From Caprella mutica (taxonomy: Eukaryota > Arthropoda > Malacostraca > Amphipoda > Caprellidae), in assembly GCA_947561585.1 (NCBI GenBank), contig CANNZV010000873.1:1-64000 (forward strand): a DNA stretch of 64,000 nt, written 5' to 3'. Shown here piece after piece: positions 54,981 to 64,000 of this stretch; positions within the stretch are counted from its first letter, which is position 1, and the number at the start of each line of letters is the position of its first letter. A program made the position numbers and the translations under genes. The notes under the pieces are model-generated. The model ran no database searches, had not been told where the DNA came from, and was given only the letters and a program-made list of their open reading frames with translations.

Positions 54981-56898
54981 CGAAAATCATTGCTACCTAG
55001 AGTTACAAGCTCATGTAATCGAAATTAGTTTGATGTTGACTATAAGCTTTCGCTTCAAGAGCATCCTATCAAATAAACTCGATTCAATTTATTATTCAGA
55101 CAGGGTGACATTTTAACGCAAAGATACTGTAGCGTATTTTCCCATTATTCTTCTTCGTCAATGTTGTTGAGATACTTTCTTTAAGATATTAGATAAGGTA
55201 TTCAAGCTAATAAATGAACATATATTATGTTTAGAATTCGACTGCGTGCTGCAGAATGTTTATTTCAAGCAATTATATGATTTTATTGATTCAGATATTT
55301 TTAATTTTATGGATGTTACAGTTAAACCCTTGAATGTCGACTAATATCAATTTGATTGAAGTCAGTAATACCAAAATAATGATTCGTCTACTTTAGAAGA
55401 TACAAATAATACTTGTTTTAGAGTGATATATCTCCATGCAAGTTATATGAATAGTAAATTTACACTTCGTTTAACTCTGTGATTGAAGAATCAAATGGAT
55501 TATTTATCCTTCACTTACAAATGTTAGACATATCCTCTTACATTTTGTCCTGCTAGTTACAGTGTTGTAAATCTTTCTTTCTTTTGAATCTCAGTGGCCG
55601 AATGAAATTTAGACACATTGATTAAGTTATTCTTTAGTTCTCCTTTGTAAGTACAAACCTGTTTGAGTAGCTATTGCATAAATTAGGAACATAGGGGTCC
55701 TAAAAACAATGTTTACATGGGGAGTCATTTTACAATTAAGAAATTTTGTTCAAGACCTGATTAATTTATTGTAATGAATAAATTAGGTGTTTGCTTTCCT
55801 CTGGTGAGTTTTGGAAGGTAAAGTTAATTAGAGCAGCGTCATCATTATTATGTTAGTTGGTTGTTCTTTCAGTGAATATTTTATAAATTCGCTCTTTTGT
55901 TCGCTCTCTTTTGGCACTGTATAAAGTATATTGTTTCAATATTATTAAGAAATGTAAAGGAATAAATGAACTAAAACGACGAGTATAATCAATTTTAAAA
56001 TAAATGACACTTTTATTCTATCATTAAAAATCTTCAAATTAAGTATTTAAATAACTTATTTTCAAGAACATAGTTCTATCTATTGAACATTAAATTTTGT
56101 TGAGTGTTTCTACGATTGATTTTTTTTTAATTTTACCAGAGAATTGAACGATGTTCTTGTATCAAAAACCTATGTAGAATTCACAGAAGATTTATCAGTT
56201 GCATGAAGGTTTTCTAAAACTGCAAGTTTTTGTAGTGACGATCTTTTATCGTATTGTTCCATTAGATAGAGTGAGTTAGTTTGTTTTTTAAGATAATCAT
56301 TTCACTGTATAACTGAAGTCTAAACCCAGTTCTAGAGTTATGGTGGGGTCATTGAAGATTAAGAGCGATCTTATAATAATTTCTACAACTTTTGAATTTT
56401 CCTCCGAAAATCCTTTTACAGAAAAAAAATTGACATTTAATAAAATAGTCAGATTATAAAGATTTAAAATTATAAACCAATCAATCGTTTTCAATCTGAC
56501 AGTTCAAATTTCGAAAAAATAGGTCCAGTTAAATATTTCAGTATATATTATTTTATGGATCCACTTTGGAAAGTGGATTTGAAATCTGGAATAGCCATCA
56601 GTATAAAAGGAATAAAAAAAAACTGTTTCGTATAACTCCGATTTAAGTATCACAGTAAATCAAATGAAAACCTACTCAGTAGATGACAACAATATTTTAC
56701 GTGAACAAAGAGGAAGACCATTATGTATGATTTACAATCCCATGTCATATTCTTTTTTTAGTGTACCATTGTTATATACTTCAGCCTCTATTATTTATTC
56801 CCCTATACCCCATTAATTATAAAACTCTTGATGACTTCCGTCCATTTCCAATGAATAACTTTGAATTTGATGCCACTAGAATAGAGTACAATCTACCC
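54981..56898. other. Unassigned AT-rich sequence with one CCATAGAAGATT-family unit
   Basis: AGAGTTATGGTGGGGTCATT + GAAGATTAAGAG at 56333-56365 is a solitary unit of the 15950/38772 repeat family. Nothing else recognised in about 1.9 kb. Confidence 0.5.
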
Positions 56899-56931
56899 AG
56901 ATGACATGCCAATACAATTGGCATGTCATCT
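56899..56931. repeat. Perfect 15-bp inverted repeat with 3-nt spacer
   Basis: AGATGACATGCCAAT (56899-56913), ACA, ATTGGCATGTCATCT (56917-56931). A 15-bp perfect stem with a 3-nt spacer is unlikely by chance and may be a binding site, a hairpin or a recombination scar. Confidence 0.85.
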
Positions 56932-57190
56932 CTATTGTTATTCATTATTGTAAACTTTGTTCGTATTCTATCGTCAGATTTCATATGTACATCCTTTATC
57001 ATAAAAAAAATCGGATAAAAGAGTCAAAATTCTTTGTCGGAATGGCGATAGACTATATATTTTTTCATTTATGATGAATGATTTTCAGTTAGATTAACTT
57101 TTAAGGTCCACAATTAAAATTTTCGGAATGGTATAAGCTGTATAGCATATAAAGTATGTCCTATAAATAAGTACACTCAATTTAAAAATA

Positions 57191-57398
57191 AAATAAGCTT
57201 GATATAAATAGAAATATATTAATGTAGTAATCCGTATGTGCAATTCAAGGTTTTTATATTATTTATTCATTGTTATGTTTACAAATTGCAGTGAAAAAAA
57301 ATCACTGGAATTTGCAAGCAAAATGATTAAAAATAAAATAAAAACTTTGTATTAAACATACGGACATTAATATATTTCTATTTATAGCAAACTTATTT
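57191..57398. mobile_element. ~210-bp hairpin MITE-like element
   Basis: AAATAAGCTTGATATAAATA, GAAATATATTAATG and CCGTATGT at 57191-57239 are inverted at 57352-57398 (ACATACGGACATTAATATAT, TTCTATTTATAGCAAACTTA). One arm carries a short insertion (TAGTAAT). No coding. Confidence 0.75.
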
Positions 57399-57459
57399 AA
57401 ATTTAAATTTACGTTTTAGTGGGAAATACGGTACAATAATTGTTCCTATTTCCCATGAT

Positions 57460-57639
57460 ATGAGTAAAGAGTTCCCTCCCTTTCTCCGATATCCTAATTT
57501 TCTGTTCCGAAGTATTGTGTCTCCTGCAGTAACCAATCTATTCCAGGAGCAATCTCTTCAACTTTATAAAGAGTTTTTAAAGTGGAGAGACAAATTAGCT
57601 TCAGGGTGTAAATATCTCTTGATGCGCTTTCTTGGTTAA
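57460..57639 (+). CDS. Candidate ORF, 59 codons
   Basis: ATG at 57460 opens MSKEFPPFLRYPNFLFRSIV, a middle SPAVTNLFQEQSLQLYKEFL, a basic part (KWRDKLASGCKY) and ends MRFLG with TAA at 57637-57639. The segment is GC-richer than the flanks. It lies just below a typical length cut-off. No splice signals are obvious and no family is recognised. Confidence 0.33.
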   Translation: MSKEFPPFLRYPNFLFRSIVSPAVTNLFQEQSLQLYKEFLKWRDKLASGCKYLLMRFLG

Positions 57640-58311
57640 ACTCCACATTAGTTATTCATGAACTAGGGGAAATAAAGTTGCATATTGATTTAAAATGTGC
57701 TTTTGATGCTAAATAAACGTAATGAGTGTGAAGATCTTTTTTGTAATAATTTCAAATAATTCGTTTATTTAATTTCATAATTTGCATATATAATATTTAT
57801 TGAAGTATTGTAAATTAACTCGATATATTTTAATTTGATAATCTACAATTTATTTGAAATGTTTTACACAAGCTATAATAAACATGAATTATTATTTATT
57901 CACTGTTGTTTAATAGTTATTAAAGTTTAAAAAATAGAATAATTTTCTTGTATTCCTTTTTCTTTTAGAAAGTTTTTTATCAAAATTATAAAATGAAATA
58001 TAATTTTTTTTAAATTTTATTTTTAAATTTAATTTTTAAATTAATTTTTTTTTAATTTTCATTAATTTTTGTTTTTGAGTATAATAGTTTTAGTTTGAAT
58101 ATTATTAATATCTTAACATTCGATGTTTCTAAACAACTCCTGAAGTCGTGGACTCGTGAAAATTAGAATTGGCGGATCCATTATTGATGGAATTTATGAC
58201 AACGGTAAATATTGATGATATTGTATTGGAAAATATCATAATATCAAAAATCATTGACAGGATATATATATCTTGACCCTGGTAACCTAACCATCAAAAG
58301 TTTGTTCATTA
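57640..58311. other. Unassigned, extremely AT-rich
   Basis: No gene or array recognised. Weak similarity of 58203-58255 to the block at 15450. Confidence 0.35.
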
Positions 58312-60054
58312 ACCTTAAAGCAGGCGCGGACGCACCAGTCCTCAATGAAACTCTCATAAAATCTTAACCAATTGACTTTTCGACTTTTTTTCTTCATTAA
58401 AACCTTCATTTGGTATTTACGCATCCATTGGTAAACGTCACAAGATAATTTTTCATTTAAAATAAAATTAACGAAGAAAGATGTGAAAAGAATATTTCTT
58501 AGGTATTATTGTATGAGCCAGGCTTGTCACTCTGTTCGGAGCTTGGCGAGCGCAAATATTCTCGCACATCTCACTAAGGCCCATACTATACTGGGGGTGC
58601 CACCGCCGCAGTGCTACTGCTTCTTAAAATTCAAAGTATACTAGGCGGTGAGAACGCGGCGTATGCACACAGCTCTTTAAGATCAACGATTATTTTAATT
58701 ATTGTACAAGCTCATTTTTAGAGCAATATAAATAGCTAACTTTTATTTTTTATTAAAAGCTAATTTGAAGCTTTCATAAAAGCTAACTTTTTATAAAAAG
58801 CTAACTTTTAGAGCAGCGGAACGTTTGATGTTTGGCGTAATCGAACATGTTCAATTTATTTATTTATTTATTTATTTTTGCAAAAATTTGTCCTTCCAAT
58901 TAGAATATACAACAATATTAATACAATAATATTTGATACAATAATACTAAACTAACCATATTAGAGAGAGACATTTAAGGCCCTTTTTAAGCCCGAAGCT
59001 TCTTGGGCAACCTACATTAAAAAAAAGTTAAAATGAATGAATTATATGAGATTATATATGAATATATTGAAACAATGAAGTAATGTGAATATTTACCATC
59101 ACAAAAATATAATTTTCGCATTAGGAGATATCTTAAAATATACCTAATAATAACATCAGAAATAATGCAATAGCGAGATTTAGTAAGAATGATTGATACC
59201 ACGTTAAAGTACCAACAGTCGCTAGATATTTAAAACTAGTGTACTTTCTCCGTTTCAATAGAAATTGAATGTTAACTCAAAATTAATGGGGAATCAATAG
59301 TAAAAGAAAAAAATATATAAAATTTAAAAAGTTATGTAAAAAAAATTTAGCTATACAAAAAATATGCATCTAAATAGAAATTTATGTAAATAAATATATA
59401 TGTATATAGAAAATTATGTAAATAAAAATTTATGTTAAGAATTATATATAAAAAAAATATAGCTACATATTCTTTTAAATATTAGCTGTAATGGGATATC
59501 TTCTATTTTAAACTGGTCTGTGTATGTGCTTATACTTTGACTGCTGCGGTGAAACTGCCCAGTATACTTTGCAAGCGGTGCTACTGTGGCGGTGGTAACG
59601 CGTCCAGATGCGGTGCCACCGCCTAGCGCCGTAGCAACGCAGACTGCCAAGGCGGAAGCACCGCCAGTATACTTTGCAACTTTGCTTTTCCATTAATTTA
59701 AACGTGATTAATTGAAGATGCGTAAACAGGGCAGTAGCACCGCGGCGGTGGCACCGCCAGTATAGTATGGGCCTAAGCCGCTAAGGGTTACAGTTAACTG
59801 ATTATAGTGAGACATTCACCCTTATGTTCTCAAACACACTCGTGCATCTCATGACAGGATATACCTTTGATATACTCCTAATGTATTCGAATTAATGTTC
59901 ATAAATGATAATCTTACTTTATATTACTTTTGTTCTTGTCTAATCGTTTGTAATTATGTGAAAAGTAAAAATCATGAAAAAACAGCTTCCAAATTGATTT
60001 AAAATTACATTTATTATTTCCATGAGGACTAGTGCGCCTGCATTAGCGACTAGG
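58312..60054 (+). mobile_element. ~544-bp MITE interrupted by a nested 1.2-kb element
   Basis: Without the insert the element is about 544 bp, close to the 540 bp of its inverted copy at 61951-62490. Its ends GCAGGCGCGGACGCACCAGT-CCTC (58321 on) and GAGGACTAGTGCGCCTGC (60024 on) are inverted repeats. Similarity to the other copy holds on both sides of the insert: GTTACAGTTAACTGATTATA and GATATACTCCTAAT are shared. No coding capacity. Confidence 0.87.
58578..59773. mobile_element. PIF/Harbinger-like non-autonomous element, 1,196 bp
   Basis: Ends GGCCCATACTATACTGG and CCAGTATAGTATGGGCC are perfect inverted repeats, extended by (G)GGTGCCACCGCCGC. TAA is duplicated at 58575-58577 and 59774-59776. 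A 3-bp TWA duplication with GGSCC-type ends is the hallmark of PIF/Harbinger. Sub-terminal CCGCC(A/T)AGTATACTTTG words recur at 58635-58652, 59557-59570 and 59659-59672. The interior is AT-rich, with a (TTTA)n tract near 58855 and no transposase; three short frames on the minus strand are not genes. Confidence 0.9.
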
Positions 60055-60221
60055 TTTCTTGGGTTAATATATGTATTATCTAATTTTGAGATAAATTACG
60101 GTTTGACTTTTGTCTAACCATTTATCGTTGTGGATAGATGATCATTTTATCATCAATTATAATCGTTTATCAAAATCCGATAATAACCAATTGTAACACC
60201 AAGACAGGTTTATCCGTTCTA
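60055..60221. other. Spacer before the 38-bp array
   Basis: AT-rich. The ATG at 60138 opens the long array frame but has no support as a start. Confidence 0.4.
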
Positions 60222-61740
60222 GTTATGTTCCATCAGGTTAATCATTACACAGGTCTATTCATTCTAGTTCTGTTCCATCGGGTCTCACAGGTTTATCCGT
60301 TCTTGTTCTGTTCCATCAGGTTACACAGATCTATCCGTTTTTTCTTCTACTCCATCAGGTCTCACAGGTCTACCCGTTCTTGTTCTGTTCCATCAGGTCT
60401 CACAGGTCTACCCTTTCTTGTTCTGTTCCATCAGGTCTCACAGCTCTACCCGTTCTTGTTCTGTTCCATCAGGTCTCACAGTTCTACCCGTTCTTGTTCT
60501 GTTCCATCAGGTCTCACAGGTCTACCCGTTCTTGCTCTGTTCCATCAGGTCTCACAGGTCTACCCGTTCTTGTTCTGTTCCATCAGGTCTCACAAGTCTA
60601 CCCGTTCTTGTTCTGTTCCATCAGGTCTCACAGTTCTACCCGTTCATGTTCTGCTCCATCAGCTCTCACAGGTCTACCCGTTCTTGCTCTGTTCCATCAG
60701 GTCTCACAGGTCTACCCGTTCTTGTTCTGTTCCATCAGGTCTCACAGGTCTACCCTTTCTTGTTCTGTTCCATCAGGTCTCACAGCTCTACCCGTTCTTG
60801 TTCTGTTCCATCAGGTCTCACAGTTCTACCCGTTCTTGTTCTGTTCCATCAGGTCTCACAGGTCTACCCGTTCTTGTTCTGTTCCATCAGGTCTCACAGC
60901 TCTACCCGTTCTTGTTCTGTTCCATCAGGTCTCACAGTTCTACCCGTTCTTGTTCTGTTCCATCAGGTCTCACAGGTCTACCCGTTCTTGTTCTGTTCCA
61001 TCAGGTCTCACAGGTCTACTTTTTCTTGATTTGTTCCATCAGGTCTCACAGGTCTACCCTTTCTTGTTCTGTTCCATCAGGTCTCACAGGTCTACCCGTT
61101 CTTGCTCTGTTCCATCAGGTCTCACAGGTCTACCCGTTCTTGCTCTGTTCCATCAGGTCTCACAGGTCTACCCGTTCTTGTTCTGTTCCATCAGGTCTCA
61201 CAGGTCTACCCTTTCTTGTTCTGTTCCATCAGGTCTCACAGGTCTACCCTTTCTTGTTCTGTTCCATCAGGTCTCACAGCTCTACCCGTTCTTGTTCTGT
61301 TCCATCAGGTCTCACAGGTCTACCCTTTCTTGTTCTGTTCCATCAGGTCTCACAGCTCTACCCTTTCTTGTTCTGTTCCATCAGGTCTCACAGGTCTACC
61401 CGTTCTTGTTCTGTTCCATCAGGTCTCACAGGTCTACTTTTTCTTGTTTTGTTCCATCAGGTCTCACAGGTCTACCCTTTCTTGTTCTGTTCCATCAGGT
61501 CTCACAGGTCTACCCGTTCTTGTTCTGTTCCATCAGGTCTCACAGGTCTACCCTTTCTTGTTCTGTTCCATCAGGTCTCACAGCTCTACCCGTTCTTGTT
61601 CTGTTCCATCAGGTCTCACAGGTCTACCCGTTCTTGTTCTGTTCCATCATGTCTCACAGGTCTACTCGTTCTTGTTCTGTTCCATCAGATTACACAGGTC
61701 TACCCGTTCCTGTTCCATCATGTCTCACAGTTCTGTTCCC
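60222..61740 (+). repeat. 38-bp minisatellite, about 40 copies, with 114-bp higher-order repeat
   Basis: Unit GTTCCATCAGGTCTCACAGG + TCTACCCGTTCTTGTTCT. Variants at the GG (ACAGCTC, ACAGTTC, ACAGGTC) occur in the order CTC, TTC, GTC near 60440, 60785 and 60900, a three-unit 114-bp block. Other variants are CCCTTTC, TTGCTC and ACTTTTTC. All three plus frames lack stops, giving a 546-codon frame with a 38-residue period. This is periodicity, not a gene. The array lies between two inverted MITE copies. Confidence 0.96.
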
Positions 61741-61950
61741 TCACACTCAAACTCTGGGATAATTTTCCGTATCACTGACTGATGCGAGTTGTAATTGTTC
61801 ATCGGGAAATATTAGCTCCTGCTTAGAATACAGAAACTATGTAGATTAGGTCAAACAATGAATGAAAGTATTGTACATCATTATTATTAACTACATTGAT
61901 GTAATGACATTCAAAATATGATCAAAAATTCTTTACTTTTACTCTGGAAA
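61741..61950. other. Spacer between array and inverted MITE
   Basis: AT-rich, nothing recognised. Confidence 0.4.
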
Positions 61951-62490
61951 CATAGCCGGTAGCGTTATCGCACTTTTGCTCGTGAAAACATATTAATAAT
62001 TTCAATTTCTAAACGATTTGGAAACTATTTTTTATGACTTTTTCTTTTTCACATAAATACATACGATAAGACAAAAATGAAGGTGATAAATGGTAAGATA
62101 CTCATATTATGATCATTTATTCAAATATATTAGGAGTATATCAGAGCTCTCTCCAGTCATGAGATGAAGGAGTGTTTTTGAGAACATGAGGGTGAATTTC
62201 TCACTATAATCAGTTAACTGTAACCCTTAGCGGCTTGGTGAGATGTGCGAGAATTTACATCTCGCCAAGCTTCGTCCCCACCCAAAGAATGATACCAATG
62301 AAATATTTGTTTTTTATTTGTGCTTGTTAATTTTATCTTAAATTGGAAATTAATCCTTGCCATTTACCAAGGGATGTGTGAATTTCAAAAGAAGGTTTGC
62401 ATGAAGAAAAAATAACGAAAAGTCAATTGATTAATATTTTATAAGAGTTTTAATGAGGACTGGTGCACCCGCGCCAGTGGCTAGGTTAGT
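61951..62490 (-). mobile_element. Uninterrupted copy of the ~540-bp MITE (empty site)
   Basis: Inverted relative to 58312-60054. Right terminus GAGGACTGGTGCACCCGCGC + CAGTGGCTAGG; left terminus CATAGCCGGTAGCGTTATCG is a diverged inverse. At 62235-62237 it reads TTG (CAA on the minus strand) where the other copy has TAA, insert, TAA. The flanks on both sides match, so the insertion history is clear. Confidence 0.87.
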
Positions 62491-63579
62491 AAGCAAATTT
62501 TTTTGAGTGCTATAGGTTACTAGTGTTAATAATTTCATGAGTTAACATGTGTTACAGATTTATTATTAAAGGTATAATGTTAATAAATAAAAAGGCAAAG
62601 CCATAATTCGAATAAAACAATGAAATAATTTATCCAAGAGTATTCAGACATATCTACAATTTGAAAAGTCAGAACATCTTGCCAAGAATGTTGAGAAAAT
62701 CAGGCATTTAATTCGACTTTAAATTTTGTGAATCAATTTTTAACCCATTGAAAGAAACTCTGATGAAACATGATCGGAACGAGCGTGTTTATATACAAGA
62801 TAACACACACAAGAAACGGCATTTATTTACTATTATAGGCATAGTAAAAAGGAAAAGCCTGTTATAGAATATTTAGATTTATTCTTATTCTCAAAGTAAG
62901 TTTTTTTTTCTGTCAAATAAGACGAAATGTAACGACTTCAGGTGATCCAATAAACATTTCAAACTTAGAGTCTCTGTATTGTAAACCTAGTTACTTATTG
63001 GAACAAAATATATAGGTAATATTTACCCTTCCATTTCTTTTAAACGAACAAATTTATTGAAATACAAGAATAGAACAAGCAATATGTGCTAGAATATTGA
63101 CAATAGACTGATATTTTCATTTTCGTTATTTTATTGATAACAAATTGCTTGATAAAATTTAAAAAAAATAAAAGATATAAAGAAATTCCTTATATATGTA
63201 TAATATTAGACATAGTATAATTAATTCAATTATAAATATCACATCTAAAACATTAGTTCATTTTTTTGTTATACACAGTTGACCGGACAGATATTTTCAG
63301 AATGTTTCATAGTTATATTCCTTATTAAAAAAAGCGACAACAATTCTTTCACAGAAGTTACTGACTATATTTTTTGAAGAGGAGCAAAGACGAGTGGAGA
63401 TAAGATTGGCTCATTAGCAGTACCTTTGTAGCTCGAGTTCTTCTCTACCATTTTCAGTGGATTGTAAAGTCCGTGTGTGAACTATAGTGATGAGCTACTT
63501 GTCAGTCGCTACACAAATAGAGAGAAGCTTAACAATGAGTACCTACCATATTGAAGAAAGCTTTAAGTATGATAGTGAA
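62491..63579. other. Unassigned AT-rich sequence
   Basis: No gene, array or inverted element recognised. Confidence 0.35.
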
Positions 63580-63735
63580 AATATGATTTTATAATTGTAG
63601 ATCCCACGAATATCATAGGCGAAAAAATAAAATGGTATCGAATAATATATACAGTTTGTATAGAACCATTTAATACTGAAAAATTCTATCAGCTATAATT
63701 TTTTCTGGACCTATGATCCTAAACCTAATGAGTTT
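63580..63735 (+). mobile_element. Diverged MITE copy, family of 7897 and 19420
   Basis: Shares GAATATCATAGGCGAAA, AAATGGTATCGAATAATATA, TAGAACCATTTAATACT and CCTATGATC with the other two copies in the same order. The GACAATATGC termini are no longer recognisable. Confidence 0.65.
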
Positions 63736-63938
63736 GATTATCAAAATGTACGGGAAGGTTTGACAATGTGTTTAAAAAAACATATGTCTTAATTATAAAC
63801 CTACCGTGCTGAATTTTTACAAATTGTTAGTATATATACTTAACTAATGTGTACCAAATTTCAAGTAAAAATATTGAACATATAAGGAGAAAAATAAATG
63901 CATAGGTATATAAGACATTGGCAACTGAGATAGCTGAG

Positions 63939-63970
63939 CTGTGATTGGGTGGAGTGCAACCCAATCACAG
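63939..63970. repeat. Perfect 12-bp inverted repeat at window edge
   Basis: CTGTGATTGGGT (63939-63950) and ACCCAATCACAG (63959-63970) with an 8-nt loop. It may be the start of another inverted-repeat element cut by the window end. GATTGG/CCAAT is also the CCAAT-box word. Confidence 0.7.
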
Positions 63971-64000
63971 CATGTGCATGTGTGTGTACTCCATGAAAAC

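Noticed and set aside
60138..61778. 546-codon plus-strand reading frame with a 38-residue period
   Set aside because: Same cause: a 38-bp unit free of stops in all three plus frames. The two other frames give 460 and 226 codons.

Overview
The window looks like AT-rich nuclear DNA of an invertebrate animal. The grounds are a degenerate non-LTR retrotransposon reverse transcriptase, many short non-autonomous DNA transposons with recognisable target-site duplications, very dense minisatellites, exon-like reading frames flanked by splice-like signals, and no operon-like gene layout. An insect seems most likely, but nothing here fixes the taxon. No complete protein-coding gene can be supported.

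Tandem repeats: I count about 28 separate arrays with unit lengths from 12 to about 120 bp. By my own boundaries they fill roughly 15-16 kb, about a quarter of the window. The largest are at 0.2-1.5 kb (16-bp unit), 26.7-28.6 kb (26 bp), 60.2-61.7 kb (38 bp), 21.9-22.8 kb (15 bp) and 51.8-52.7 kb (28 bp). All of the long open reading frames (up to 636 codons) are by-products of these arrays. Some arrays share one sequence family at distant loci (6.3 and 36.5 kb; 15.9, 31.7, 38.8 and 56.3 kb). Several have higher-order structure, and one (17.7-18.16 kb) reverses orientation.

Transposon-derived DNA: 12.4-14.5 kb is packed with inverted-repeat elements. These are a pogo-like MITE, a TA-flanked MITE rich in TGACTC, a 443-bp foldback and a hairpin element. 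Other copies of these or similar families lie at 7.9, 9.3, 15.9, 19.4, 40.5, 57.2 and 63.6 kb. The clearest structure is at 58.3-60.05 kb: a 1.2-kb PIF/Harbinger-like element with TAA duplications sits inside an older MITE, and an uninterrupted inverted copy of that MITE at 61.95-62.49 kb acts as the empty site. A broken non-LTR reverse transcriptase lies on the minus strand at 21.3-21.8 kb, against the edge of a minisatellite.

Possible genes: scattered short segments look coding, and several are flanked by plausible splice sites. The main ones are 11.15-11.32 (-), 26.32-26.46 (-), 30.05-30.11 (+), 32.76-32.98 (-), 35.69-35.83 (-), 52.81-53.04 (-), 54.13-54.29 (+) and 57.46-57.64 (+) kb. The most intriguing is a short 3' coding segment present twice (30.69-30.77 and 46.74-46.84 kb), where every difference inside the reading frame is synonymous. 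I recognise no family in any of these. They could be exons of genes with large introns, and the arrays would then mostly be intronic or intergenic.
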